Assembly: GCA_900155495.1 (NCBI GenBank)
Contig: FTLJ01000355.1
Span: 1-58,056 of the forward strand
Length of the DNA stretch: 58,056 nucleotides
Source: Porogramme epimiltina
Taxonomy: Eukaryota; Basidiomycota; Agaricomycetes; Polyporales; Polyporaceae
Reading direction: 5' to 3'
Shown here: piece after piece, positions 21,583-34,740 of the stretch
Layout: every line of letters begins with the position of its first letter
How positions within the stretch are numbered: position 1 is the stretch's first letter
Position numbers and translations under genes: made by a program
Notes under the pieces: generated by a model
What the model saw: only the letters and a program-made list of their open reading frames with translations
What the model was told of the DNA's origin: nothing
Databases searched by the model: none

Positions 21583-23708
21583 ATGTCCTCTGAAAGCTAT
21601 CCAAAGCGTACCCTTCACCTCTCGCAGTCGGAGCTGTTCGCTCAACCTCTACACTATACGGACCAGACCAGTCGCGCATATCAATCATACGAGAAAGCCA
21701 GGGCGGTCGGTCGGTCATATGGTAGAGATCTGCCTCTTCCCACACTCTCGCCCACTCATCGCCACTCTACTACTACGTCTTCATGTCTAACCAACGTCTT
21801 TCCTCCCCCAGGTGTTACAATTGACGATATCCTCAACCTCACACCGAAGTTCTGGCAACTTCATAACGACCCGATATCGCTCCTTGATGGCGGTGCAATG
21901 ACTCTCTTGACCATCCAGTACAACCTCTGTTCCGGCACCATTGCACGATACCGAGAACACCGTCCTGAGCTGGCTTCCTTGGTGAATGACCTCTTACAGT
22001 ATAGAAAACAGTTGAGTCTTTTTCTAGCTCCACGACATTCCTCCAACAAGGCATCTTATGACATCGCATTAGTGGACAGTTCATGCTTACTGAGTTGGGA
22101 CATGGTTTGGATATCATCAATGTCGAGACCACGGCGACACTTCTTCCCTCTGGGGAGTTCCTCCTGCATTCTCCTACGGCAGCCTCCGCAAAGTACGGTT
22201 CTCGCCCTAAGCTGAATCTCTTCGCCTCATCATTGTCGACTAACGCTCCACTTCTAGATTCATGCCTCCTACAGTCCCTGCAGGACTGCCGTGCATAGGA
22301 GTCGTGTTCGCCAAATTGATTGTAGATGGCGAAAACCGGGGACACAGACCATTCGTCGTCCCCCTTAACGATGGCAAGCAAATGTGCTCTGGCGTTCAAT
22401 CGAGGTTCGTCTCTATTATCCTATCCTCTATTATGTCTCTCACCATAGGACATAGACTCCTGCCATTCAGAGGCGGCCCGCATCCTGTTCTCCATTCACT
22501 TACAACGTTCACGAATGTAAGGCTCCCTCCGGCAGCGCTACTCGGCTCCCTTGAAAGGCCCGAGAATCTCCGTGCAAACCTCATGGATGTCATATCACGT
22601 GTCAATATCGGAACCATAGCCATAGGATGCTTCGCGCTGCCCGCACTCCAGTGCTACGCAACTATCGGTACCCTTTACTCCCTCCGTCGCTGCGTAGGCC
22701 CTGTCGATAATCCACGAAAGCGCACACCAATCCTCTCGTTTCGCACACAACAAGCACCTATCCTCTCCGCCGCTGCAAATGCATTCGTTCTCCAAGCCTT
22801 TCAGCAATGGACAATCACACAATTCTGTACGGCACGCGACTCGCGCGTTCGCGCAGGTATTGCAGCCGTCTTCAAATCAGTCATGGTTCAACATTCCCTG
22901 CAGTGTGCGCTAGCCGTTTCGGAGCGCTGCGGTGCTCAGGGCCTTTTCGCGCACAACCAGATAACCTCAACACACGTATGTTTTCCCTCTTGATCCCCAT
23001 ATCCAGCATTCTCTGACTCCATTTCACCTCCTTATTACAGAGCGAGATGCGTGGCCTGGCTATTGCGGAGGGAGACATACTGGGCCTCGCGATCAGTATG
23101 CTTCACATTTTTCTTGCACCTGCTTCCTTCATTTACCATGCCCTTGCTCTATAGAATTGGTGAACGAACTCCTTCTTGGTCGTTACACCCTCCCCGTCTC
23201 CATCAATCCAGATTCAATCCTTGCGCGACACGAGGCGGGGCTCTTTGATGAGCTCCGTGCGATTGTTGCTGACGCCTACCACCGTAGTACGGATATCGCT
23301 CGGCGAGTTCTCCCTCTTTGCCAACCGGCGATGGAGGCAATCGGGCATCGCATGGCGTATGATGCAGCGCGCGCAGCCAACGTTCGGGGCTGCCTCGTCG
23401 ATCTATACGTCGCGAACGTGGTGAAACTCGATTCTGCGTGGTACTCAGAGCATGTAGGCCTCAGTCGTACAGCCCAACGCGCGGCAGAAGAAGCCGCGCA
23501 CGATGCGGTGCTGCCGCTCCTCGGCGAGCTCGTGCGCGAGATGGACGTATTCGCATACGTGAACGCACCTATAGCGAGTGACGGAGCGTGGGATGCGTTT
23601 GTCGATGAGTTGAAAGTATTTCGTGGAGATTCAGAGGTGGATTTGTTCAACGATGTAGGTAAACGCGAGGGCGCAGAGAAGATAGGGATAGGGGGATCTC
23701 ACTTGTAA
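21583..23708 (+). CDS. Acyl-CoA oxidase/dehydrogenase-like protein, copy B
   Basis: Same exon plan as copy A, beginning MSSESYPKRTLHLSQSELFA within a GCCGCCATG start context. Landmarks: VTIDDILNLTPKFW, LLDGGAMTLLTIQYNL, FMLTELGHGLD, PLNDGKQMC, YSLRRCVGP, FRTQQAPIL, ERCGAQGLF, LLLGRYTLP, RVLPLCQPAMEAIGHRMAY, and a final SHL tripeptide like copy A. Read with an intron ending TTAG before TGGACAG (about 22070), the HGQFMLTELG junction matches copy A. Expected role is peroxisomal acyl-CoA oxidation. The two proteins differ most at the N-terminus and in the last about 40 residues; every intron position I checked is shared, which supports a duplication younger than the introns. Confidence 0.85.
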
Positions 23709-24801
23709 CTGTTCTACGCTTATAGTACTCAAACCTAATCGTTTCTCAGTGCCGGTCCCCAAGCGTCTCATAAGTCCCCAGACGATCCAGCTATCCCAGT
23801 CGCCTTGTGACTCCTTTACACGCTGCCCCTCTCCATACCGTTTCCCCTAACTGCCCATATATCCTGGAATTCTATTGCCTATGTCAAGTCACGGCCTCTG
23901 GGCACTAGGGCAACACACGACTGACAAAGGGCAGGCAACGATTGCGGCTTGCCCCCCGCGAGCACTACATGTACGAAACATCCCATCGAGTAAATACTTC
24001 CTCTTGTGGGTCAGTTCACGGTATAAACGCCACAACGGTTGAGTATCAGAGGATATCTATCCGAAAGGTAAGCTCAACGTTGTAACATCAACAAATGCCC
24101 TCCAGGCCGCCTCCGAGCCGTCGCTGAGTTGGGTAAGAAATGACGTATCGGACACAGAGATAAAGGTGAGTATACGCGAGGTGGTCTAGCTAATGAGCTT
24201 CGGTGTACACTACAACGCCATCTGAAGCTTGAGCTTGAGGATGGATGCCGCCCTAGTCGGACGCACGTGTGAGGAAGTCAACAAGAGGAGGCACCGGCGC
24301 TTCTCGGCGAACGATGCCGTATTACATCAGAGCCGGTCATTGCCATTTTGAGGAAGTCGATGACGTATACACCATGCCCACTGTTGAACGACCTCGATCA
24401 AATCCCGGCCGTCGCGCTAAGTTCTACACGCTGCAAGTTTTATAAAGTCATGCACGGTGCTGTTCGATTCTCTAAAGGTCAGCATTTACCACAGAAGTTG
24501 TGTTTTACAATGATCATATAGCCCGTCCTGTACGAATTCTCAGATCTACACGTCACGCACTCAGCTCGCTCGCAGGTCGAGCAGCAGCGCTCGCTCTTCT
24601 GACGATTCAGCCTTCACCTCCTCCCAAGTCACTGCACATACGCTCAATACGTCATAGCAGTCCCCGGGAACTCGCGGTATGACATCAACACTTGTCCGAA
24701 AGCCCGTCGTCCTGGACCTGTCACCTTAGGCCCCACATATATATCGTTTCCTAGCCCGTCTCTCCTTGGCTCTCGCTCGAGACACTCTTCCTGTACTCGC
24801 A
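23709..24801. other. Intergenic region before the alcohol dehydrogenase
   Basis: About 1.1 kb without a supported gene. TATATAT at 24738-24744 lies about 60 bp before the next ATG and is its likely core promoter. I looked for a third copy of the duplicated block and did not find a convincing one. Confidence 0.45.
24738..24744 (+). promoter_or_regulatory. TATA box for the alcohol dehydrogenase gene
   Basis: TATATAT within ACATATATATCG, about 60 bp upstream of the start codon at 24802. Confidence 0.45.
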
Positions 24802-26096
24802 ATGTCGTCTCGTCAGATCCAGTTCAAGGGCTACGCGCTCAAAGGTCCGTCTTTGATGTCACAACCTCCCTGCCTTCTGGTCTATGGTAATCCTCCCCTT
24901 AGATCCCGCTAAATGGAATCACCTCGAGGTGATCGGATTCCAGCCGAAGACGTTCCAACCAGACGACGTCGAGCTCTCCATCACCCACTGCGGCGTCTGC
25001 GGCTCCGACGTGCACACTCTCACCCAGGGCTGGGGCAAGTCGAAGCTTCCCCTCATCGTCGGCCACGAGATCGTCGGAAATGTTACCCGCGTTGGAGACA
25101 ACGTCTCGGACATCAAAGTCGGCGACATCGTAGGCGTCGGCGCGCAGCGCGGCAGCTGCCTCACATGTCGCGCCTGTAAAGACGGACACGAGAACTACTG
25201 CCCCGACGCCATCGACACCTACGTATGTAGCCCCACGTGTCTTTTCTCCTGGCATTTCTGTTGACACAGTATGTGGCTATATGCGCACAGAACTCCGAAT
25301 ACCCCGAAGACCATGTGGTTGCCCAGGGCGGGTACTCGACTGCCATCCGCGCACACCAACGTTTTGTCTTCCCCATCCCCAAGGAGATCGAGCCTCGCCA
25401 CGCCGCGTCCATGATGTGCGCCGGCCTCACTGTCTACTCTCCTCTCAAGACACACGGCTGCGGGCCGGGCAAGACGGTCGGGATCATCGGCATTGGTGGG
25501 CTCGGCCATTACGCGATCATGTGGGCGAAGGCAATGGGCGCGGAAGTCTATGCGTTCACGCACGACCATACGAAAATGGACGACATCAAGAAGATGGGCG
25601 CGGACAAGGTCGTGGACACCGGGACTTCGGTAAGTCCCCCATTCATACCCCTTCATCTCGCCCCCCAGCTGGATTTATTGGGCTCCCCGTTGCTGACAGC
25701 TGCCCATATCACCTTACACAGGAGTTCTGGAAGGACCACTCCGGCAAGTTTGATATCCTCCTCTCCACGCGCGATATGTTCGGCGAGACAATGCCTCTCG
25801 GCGACTTCCTCTCGATGCTTTACGTGCACGGCCGCTTCGTCACCGTCGGTCTCCCGGATACCGACGACCCTCTGCCACCCGTGCACGCGTTCAACTTCGT
25901 CACGAACGGGTGCATGATCGGGGGGAGCAAGATCGGCAACAAGGAAGACTGTCTCGAGATGCTCGAGCTCGCGCGCGCGAAGGGAATCCGGCCTTGGATC
26001 CAGGAGATGCCGATGAAGGACGTCGGGATAGCGCTGCAGGGCGTGAAGGACAATCAGGTTCGGTATCGCTACGTGCTTACTCAGGATCTTCAGTGA
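24802..26096 (+). CDS. Zinc-dependent NADP(H) alcohol dehydrogenase (cinnamyl-alcohol/ADH6 type)
   Basis: Four exons; MSSRQIQFKGYALK joins to DPAKWNHLEVIGFQP after a 5' intron. Catalytic zinc motif HCGVCGSDVHT followed by GHEIVGNV; structural zinc cysteines in CLTCRACKDGHENYC; YNSEYPEDHVVAQGGYS across an intron; NADP-binding GIIGIGGLGHYAIMWAKAMG. The C-terminus (VGIALQGVKDNQVRYRYVLT) is typical of the cinnamyl-alcohol-dehydrogenase-like MDR group. These enzymes reduce aldehydes, including aromatic ones, to alcohols, which suits a lignin-degrading fungus; the actual substrate is not visible. An intron with TGTAG near its donor (after DAIDTY) and another inside the Rossmann part (after VVDTGTS) were placed by family alignment. 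Confidence 0.92.
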
Positions 26097-26336
26097 GCAC
26101 GGTCTGTATGAGTGAGCTGTCTAAAGCCTCCCTTTCCCGGTGGATAAAGCGGGCGGTCGCGTATTATACATATGCCAGGTGTTTGTCGAGTCAATGGAAA
26201 ACGTCTTATTGTACTCTGGAGATCATTCTACGCTATATAGCAATGTAATCAAATACTCTATGTCGCTCAAAAGTTTTTGTGCGCCAATGACCTATCAAAG
26301 TTCTGGCAAACGTACACCAAGTAGTCTCGTAAGCAG

Positions 26337-28287
26337 CTATGTACTACCACTATGAGTCTCCGGCGATTGATCTGAGAGGCTGGACTCTATGAGAAACCCG
26401 TCCGCAATGTCCCGAGATAACTTTGCGATCCGCTTCGCAAGGATCACCTCTGTGTCGACCCACGAGTGAAGCTCACTTCGGGAGCTCACGCTCATTTCCC
26501 ATGTGGTCGGCCTGAGCCTGTCCCCCCTATCTTTCGTCAAACTAGCATACCAAAGCTCGAACGACCGGACGCGCCCCACGTGTATCCCGTAGACTTCGCT
26601 GATGTTAACGCCAGATAGCGATTCAAAGAAGCGGTCCATGGGCGTGGGGGGAAACTCAACGTGTCCAGCGTCTGCGACCGACGGGCTGGCGGTTTCTCCG
26701 GAGCGGTCGACGTTGACGGCAGGAATCGTTACCGGTAGGGACTGTGCTGGGGACGCTACCGGTAGGGATTGCGCTGGGGGCGTTGCCGGAAGGAATTTCG
26801 CTAGGGGCCTTGACAGCAGGAGGGGTGTTGACGGCAGGAATTGCGCTGGGGGGCTGCCTTGAACGTCCTTGCGTCCGCGCTTGGGAAGACCGGCGATCTT
26901 TCGCGGACGGGAGCTCGTGCTGCTAGCGTATTTGGTGTTGGCGAGAACCTCCTCGGTCTCTGTGGGCAGGGCCTTCTGCTTGCCTTTGAGGTCCGCGGAG
27001 AGCGCCTGTCCTGAGCTCGACATGAGGGTGGGGGCGGCAGCTTCTTGGTCGCGCGGTTGTCCTGGGGCAACTGAACCCGTGATGCACCCATCAGAGCGAA
27101 CGCCACCTGTGGTGCACGCGACGCTGCGCGTTTTGCACGCAACACAGCTCATAGGGCCTGCGGACGCTGCAGGCCACCGATCGCATACGTATACGTTTTC
27201 GAGACAGTAGTCGCACTGCGTGCAGTGTTAGCTTCCTGCTTGAGGATGAGAGTGACACGATCCCCACCTTCACTTTCCAATGGTACCGAGGACCGTCCAC
27301 CTTTCCCTGGTCCCGGGTCACTGGAGCTCCATGCCCGGAATGGGAGATCTCTTCAGACTGTCCGTGTGGCGAAGTTCGGACGTCTGGACTTGAGGCTGCT
27401 ACTGGTGTGGTGCGTGGTTGATATCGCCTCTCCTGTTGCTCCATCTCTGGCGGGGCCGACTGTGATAGTCACGAGAGAGTCTGGCATACATATGCGATGG
27501 GTTCAAGCGCAACATCCTGTGTGTTTGGGGATGAACTGGACGAAGAACTCGATTCGAATGAATCGCTTCCGCATGAGTCATAGCCGGGGTGAGCAGAACC
27601 CGGCGGGCCCGCGGAGGACTCGGCCTGTGGGAAGGCCGGCGTGGTGAGCATGTATGGCCGACGATCTATCGACGTCTCGGATGACATCGCCGCCACGTGA
27701 TCGATTTGCGCTTCCAACGAAGAAAGGTTTTCAGAAGCCTCCAATGCTGCTGACGAGGTGGAAGTCGATGTGTCCTGTGACAAGGAGAGCCAGAAATCGG
27801 TCGAACGGAGCATTGCTGCGCATGTCGGGTCGAATTTTTCAATGACATCCATGCCCTGTTGGGCGAGCGTGCTCCTGGCTGCATGTTCCAAGAGCCCTTG
27901 ACGGCATAGTTTAAGCCACTGGAAGAACTCCTGCATTTCCATGGTGGTGCCGAGGTAAATGAGTCTGTCGATTCGAGCGAAAACCAAGCCGTAAAATGGC
28001 ACAACGTGTTGATCGACAACAAGAAAATGCTTTGCGTTGGCGCTAGCCTGCATATTGAAGTTTCTAAGTAACTCAGAGGTAACGCCATCGATACTCTGTC
28101 GGAACAAACAATCAAAAACGCTGGAAGAGCGCGGGACCAGAGGAAGAGCCCGTAGTCGAAGCCCACTTACCGTGGCTGCCCCAATCAGCAAGTCGCAAAC
28201 AGCTTGGGACCAGTCTGATTCCGTCGCATTGTATCCCAGGTCTGGCGGTTGGCGAAGGAAATCGAGGAGCGAACCCTGGGAAGACAT
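26337..28287 (-). CDS. Hypothetical protein with paired Cys motif and Pro-rich repeats
   Basis: Three minus-strand exons (28287-27514, 27459-27274, 27215-26337) join in phase to 612 residues. Exon 1 begins MSSQGSLLDFLRQPPDLGYN and is helical. The join of exons 2 and 3 creates WKCDYCLENVYVC ... MSCVACKTRSVAC, a CxxC...C then CxxC...C pattern that I know from many mushroom proteins of unknown function; without the 58-bp intron the first half is lost. After it come a Pro-rich stretch with near repeats (PPAQFLP, LAKFLPATP, PAQSLPVASP, AQSLPVTIP) and a C-terminal helical part with SELHSWVDTEVILAKRIAKL. It may be a nucleic-acid or protein-binding factor; function unknown. It is divergently arranged with SPT3. 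Confidence 0.7.
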
Positions 28288-28884
28288 GGCTAGGGTAGAT
28301 GTCGCGGGTGCAGACGGGTTTGAGTGTATAGCGAGACTCAGCCGCTAGCTTGTGGTGATTGGGAAAGGGAACGTGTCAATGTGTAGTCTCTAACCCTTCT
28401 ATTTCTCACGGTGGTGGTGGTGGTGGTGGTGGTGGTGATTGCCATGTACGTTGGGTGCTGGATAGGTCGACATCCCGGGGCCTTGCCTGCCGGCAGTGTT
28501 CGGTGACCGGCGTGTCCGACAGATGGCAGCAGAGTTTATCGGAGTTCGTCGAAATACACTGAAAGTGGTGTTGATGCTATAGAGAATACTGCGGGTCGCG
28601 GGCTGTGATCAAGGTGGCCCACACCCAGGCCAGGACTCACCGCTGCGCGCCCAAGGGCTACTCAAGTCGAGACCGAGCAGCGCGCGGTGACGTGCCCGGC
28701 CAGGCCCTCTTTTGGGAGCCCGAGGGAAACGGACCACGCAAAAGGTAAAATCCCGTGATCAAGCCTAGCGCCCGCTGGCCACCGCCCATTGTCACTCAGG
28801 CCACTGGCAGGACTCACCACCATCCTTCCAGTCCACAAACCCTTTCTGCCTCCTCCTCTCTTCCTCCCCACCTACCCGCTAGGC
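28288..28884. other. Divergent promoter region (Cys-motif gene / SPT3)
   Basis: About 600 bp between two start codons facing away from each other. It contains a (GGT)9 microsatellite and no coding exon that I can support. Confidence 0.5.
28410..28436 (+). repeat. (GGT)9 microsatellite
   Basis: Nine perfect GGT units, about 120 bp upstream of the minus-strand gene start at 28287. Confidence 0.95.
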
Positions 28885-30220
28885 ATGGCCTCTGCTGCGA
28901 AGAAGTCGCAGGCCTCGGATGCCTCAGACCCTCGGTTGTACAAGTATGCCCAAGAAATATCCCAGATGATGTTCGTCTTCGGTGAGGTCCAAGACCCCAA
29001 CCCCGAAACTATTAGTCTCGTAGAGGACATCGTCCGCAGCCAGATTATCGAACTAGTACGTGTATTCCAAACATACCATTCGAGGATTCACGCTGACCGA
29101 AAGGGCAGATCGTCCAGGCGCGTACGCTTGCTAACCGCCGAGGAGCCCGTAATGTCTCCGCTGAAGACCTCATCTTCCTCATTCGCCACGACCGCGCCAA
29201 AGTCAATCGACTACGAACATATCTCTCATGGAAGGACGTCCGGAAGCATGCCAAAGACTCGGATGGGGGCGCGGCGGGTGGCGTCGAGGTCGAGCAGCTC
29301 GAGGACGGGGCGGATGGTGAGTATCTGTAACTCCTAGGTCGTCGCGTACGCATCCATGACCTCCCCCATACCCGTTGCTTCTTCTCCCCTCTAACTTTGC
29401 GTCTATGTAACAGATAAACTTACAACCAAGGCTCAGAAGATCACGATCAAGTTGCCATGGGAGATCATGAACATGTTCTCCGACGTGCTCCCCACAGACG
29501 ATGAGGAGGACGAGGACGACATTGAGGCTCACGAAGCATCTATACAACGGTTGAAGGTGCGTTCTTACTCCTTGTAGTACCGCTAACCCATGGTGTGACC
29601 TCCCCAACAGGAAGCCGACGATGCGACACGAGACATGACACGAGAAGAGTACCAGCACTACTCGGACTGTCGACAAGCCTCGTTCACATATCGCAAAGGT
29701 ACGTGCCCCCCACCACTGCCTCTCCCCGCTCCTCCCTCACACGCCCACCAACGCAGCGAAGCGGTTCAAGGAGTTCCTCAACCTCCCCTCCGCGCTCGAC
29801 TTCAAGACCGGCGACGACACCGTCGACATCGTCGGCTTCCTCGCCTTCGAGATGGTCCGCTCGCTCACCATCGCCGGCCTCGAGGTCAAGAAGTCCCTCG
29901 AGGACTCCTACCTCCGCGACACCCACGCCCCGCACCACCACCCCGGCTCCTCGCCCCTCCTCGGGAAGCGCAAGGCCGCGCACGGGCTCGGCGCGGACTC
30001 GAAGCGGCTGCGGCGCGAGGAGAGCCCGGAGCACGACGCGGACCAGCCGCTCCCCGTCTGTGGCCTGTTCTTGCCCCCGCCCGAGGCGCGCACGGCGCTG
30101 CAGCCGGAGCACATCCAGGACGCGTTCGCGCGGATGCAGGGCGACTGGGCACAGCGGCGGTCTGCGGGGATGCGGAATCACCGCGGAGGGCTCATTCGGA
30201 CCACCGTTAGTCTCATTTGA
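28885..30220 (+). CDS. SPT3: SPT3, SAGA complex subunit (TBP-interacting histone-fold protein)
   Basis: Five exons (28885-29055, 29109-29316, 29414-29556, 29611-29698, 29757-30220) give 357 residues. The N-terminal histone fold reads YAQEISQMMFVFGEV, then LVEDIVRSQIIELIVQARTL and SAEDLIFLIRHDRAKVNRLR, then YLSWKDVRKHAKD: the SPT3/TFIID-18 signature. A second histone-fold-like half follows (FLNLPSALDFKTGDDTVDIV, FLAFEMVRSLTIAGLEVK). The C-terminus contains KRLRREESPEHD and IQDAFARMQ. SPT3 sits in SAGA and helps deliver TBP to promoters. The 45-residue acidic stretch between the halves (DDEEDEDDIEAHE) is normal for fungal SPT3. Start chosen at the ATG that opens the family N-terminus. Confidence 0.95.
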
Positions 30221-30764
30221 GCGCATTGTTTTAGCACGGAGCTTGGATTTGTTACGTGTACGTGCCTTTTTTTGGATAGTGAAGTTATTGGATGTATTGT
30301 AGGAAAACTTGTATTATATACCCGAGGTCGGTTAGCCACCTCTGCAACTATGCCACAACACCCCAGTGATGAACTCCGAGAAGACGCTACATTTGACCAG
30401 ATCCCGCGGTTATGAAGCGTGTACACGCTATAGCGCTATCCTTTTTTGAAACCCGGGAAACGGTTCAAGGACTAGCATCACCGAGCAAAGCCTTCCACGA
30501 CTTGTTCCGTGTGCAACTTTCACGCCATCTCACCCCTCATAGCTTTAACGATGTTCACTCTGTGCCCCCGGCCCTTTCGAAACCGTTTAACAAGCATGGA
30601 GATGAGCCGAGGAGCTGCACGGATGAAAACGAGGATCCCGTTCGTGCATACAAATATCACCATCAATGAACGACTGATATTGCTCCTACAAAAATACATC
30701 CATGATCATAACGACATCACAATCCGACGACATCCGACCAGACTACCTGAACCAGGAGGAATAC
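30221..30764. other. Intergenic region between convergent SPT3 and polyubiquitin
   Basis: Both flanking genes end here, so this is 3' flanking sequence. Small frames at 30412-30669 and 30509-30871 have no domain and the second runs antisense into ubiquitin. Confidence 0.5.
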
Positions 30765-32460
<1,696 letters not shown>

Positions 32461-33210
32461 ATGTTCCCGCTGACGCTATTGACAACAGTCCTAACCGCCA
32501 TTCACATCTCTGTGGCTGTCTCCTACAACCCCGGGCCCATCCCTCTCAACTGGTCGACCCAGTACGCATGCGCGGTCGATGTCCCCTCGCGCGTCATCTC
32601 CGGCGTCATCACCACCGTCTCCTCCAACGTGACCGCCGCCTCCTGCGTTGAACAATGCGACGCGCAAAACTACATCTACGCCGGGGTCGAGAATGGGAAT
32701 GAATGTCACTGCGGCACTGGCCTCGCTGGCACACCACAAATCGCGTCCACCGGTGACTGTAATGCCGCGTGTACCGGCGACCAAGACCTCTCGTGCGGTG
32801 GTGCGTGGAGGATTCAGGTACGTACCATCTCAGGTTCTCGGGCCGGGGCTTCTGTTAATATGTGAATATAATCGCAGATCTACAAGTCACCTGCCCTCCC
32901 TTCAGGCGGGTGGGCCTACTGGGGCTGCTACGTCGACACGCCTACGCAACCCGCGTTCGCTGCTCCAGTGGTGCACCACGCGTTCGACACCAACGTCGAG
33001 CTCTTCGAGAACTGCCTCGCATACTGTCGTCACATCGGTATGCCGTGGTCTGGGACCGAGAACGCGACGGACTGCCAATGCAGCTTCGGGCTCGCGCCGG
33101 GCGCCATGAGCGTCGACCGGTCGGAGTGCGCTTTGATATGCCCCGGGCCGTTCGGCTTGCAGGATCAGTGCGGGGGAGTGGAACGGCTTCTCGTTTTCAT
33201 GAACGAGTGA
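32461..33210 (+). CDS. Secreted protein with two WSC domains (copy 1)
   Basis: Two exons (32461-32817, 32878-33210) give 229 residues. Signal peptide MFPLTLLTTVLTAIHISVAV. Domain 1: NWSTQYACAVD, then SCVEQCDAQNYIYAGVENGN, ECHCGTGL, CNAACTGDQDLSCGG. Domain 2: GCYVDTPTQPAF, CLAYCRHIGMPWSGTENATD, CQCSFGL, CGGVERLLVF. The cysteine spacing is that of WSC domains, which bind carbohydrates or sit in cell-wall stress sensors and glyoxal/copper-radical oxidases. There is no membrane segment or GPI tail, so it is probably a free extracellular protein. The single intron lies between the two domains at IQ|IYKS, exactly as in the neighbouring paralogue. Confidence 0.9.
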
Positions 33211-33743
33211 CAGCTCAGGGGGAAGTAGACGTGTGGTATGGGCTGCATGTAGTAGTCCGGCCAGGGAACACCGTGCCCGGTCGGATCAGAGCAGCTACGG
33301 AGATGAAAGGGGAAGGTGTAGGGCTTCCTCGAATATGTCTAGCCTTGTCGCGAGCCCTCACATCGAGGTCTAATATGCTACAGTCATGTCAATGCGGCGC
33401 GAGGGGGGGGCCACACGACCATGTCAAGCTCGAATGGCAGATTCGCGCCGCCATTCACTCCGACATAACGGGTGAGCCTCTGATACCAATCTGAAAGCAA
33501 AAAGATCCTAACGGCGCTGCGTGGAGAACTTTTCTTGGCTCTACATTCACCGCGAAATGGCATCGTGACATCCGCCCCTGTGCCTCTGTCACCTTCCGCG
33601 ATCTGTCAATCGTCTAAATCGCCCGTCTAAAGCTTTGAGGTCAAAGGATGACAATACCCACGACCATGTCGGAAGGTGCGTTGTGCCCCTATACAGGTAT
33701 AAGGACTCCTTTTCTCACTTTGCCACACGACAGACATCAGACA
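33211..33743. other. Spacer between the two WSC genes
   Basis: About 530 bp, without a supported gene. A frame at 32862-33494 runs through it but is the wrong phase of the WSC gene and its trailer. Confidence 0.5.
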
Positions 33744-34542
33744 ATGCCGCCTCCCATCTTGCTCCCACTACTACTGCTTCTCACACTGTCCGCGCGATCA
33801 GCGCGCGCCTTCGACTCCCCGACAATTCCGCTCAACTGGTCGACCGTATATCCGTGCGCGGTCGACAACGGCGCGCGCGTCATCGCGGGTGACATCACCA
33901 CGCAGTACACGGACAACACGCCCGCCACATGCATCGAGCGCTGCGACGCCGCGGGTTTCGCGTACGCCGGCGTCGAGTTCAGCAACGAATGCCACTGCGG
34001 GACCGGCCTCAAGGGCACGCCGGTGGCGGCCCCCGTCACGGACTGCAACATGGCGTGCACTGGGGACGCCGACCTCTCCTGCGGCGGCTCGTTCCGCATC
34101 CAGGTATGGCCCTCGCGCGCTTCCTCCTACATTTGTGCGCGCGAGCTGGACTGACTGTTCGCATTTTCTCCGTCACGGTCACGTGATTCTCCTACACGTG
34201 CAGATCTACAAGTCTCCCGCACTCCCTCCGGGCGCATGGACCGCCGCGGGCTGTTTCCTCGACACGCCCACGCAAGCCGCGTTCGCGAGCCCAGTCGTGC
34301 ACACGACCTTTGCGACCAACCTCGACCTCGTCGACCAGTGCATCAACTTCTGCCAGCACGTCGGCCTGCCCTTTGCGGGCGTCGAGGACGCGAGCGACTG
34401 CCAATGCAGTGCGGGAATCGCCGCAGGTGCGGTCCATGTCAGCCAGGACCAGTGCAACTCGACGTGCCCTCTCCCTCCAGGCGCAGGAAACGAGTTCTGC
34501 GGGGGGTTCCAGAGGCTGGAGACGTTTGCGTACGACTTCTAG
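33744..34542 (+). CDS. Secreted protein with two WSC domains (copy 2)
   Basis: Two exons (33744-34103, 34204-34542) give 232 residues. The start was set at MPPPILLPLLLLLTLSARSA, a good signal peptide; an earlier in-frame ATG at 33648 would bury it. Domain 1: VYPCAVDNGARVIAGDITT, CIERCDAAGFAYAGVEFSNE, CHCGTGL, CNMACTGDADLSCGG. Domain 2: AGCFLDTPTQAAFASPVVHT, CINFCQHVGLPFAGVEDASD, CQCSAGI, FCGGFQRLETF. It shares intron position and domain plan with copy 1, so the two are a tandem duplication. Carbohydrate binding outside the cell is inferred from the domain. Confidence 0.9.
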
Positions 34543-34690
34543 GAACTCCGAGGTATCCCCGCCTTCCAGTAGTGAGCCTTGTATGCGAACGTCTCGTTAC
34601 AATGGAAGCTGAACGGCTGTACTCGTCACCGGTCCTCCTTGCGGTTGACGTGTGGTTGTAATATACTGTGGCAAATCAGCTACGGTAACT

Positions 34691-34740
34691 CTGCTGCGGT
34701 AAACCTAAGTGTGCTTCGGTAAACCTAAGTGTGCTGCGGT
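34691..34740 (+). repeat. 20-bp tandem repeat, 2.5 copies
   Basis: Units 34701-34720 and 34721-34740 differ at one base (GTGCTTCGGT versus GTGCTGCGGT); a half unit precedes them at 34691-34700. Confidence 0.85.
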
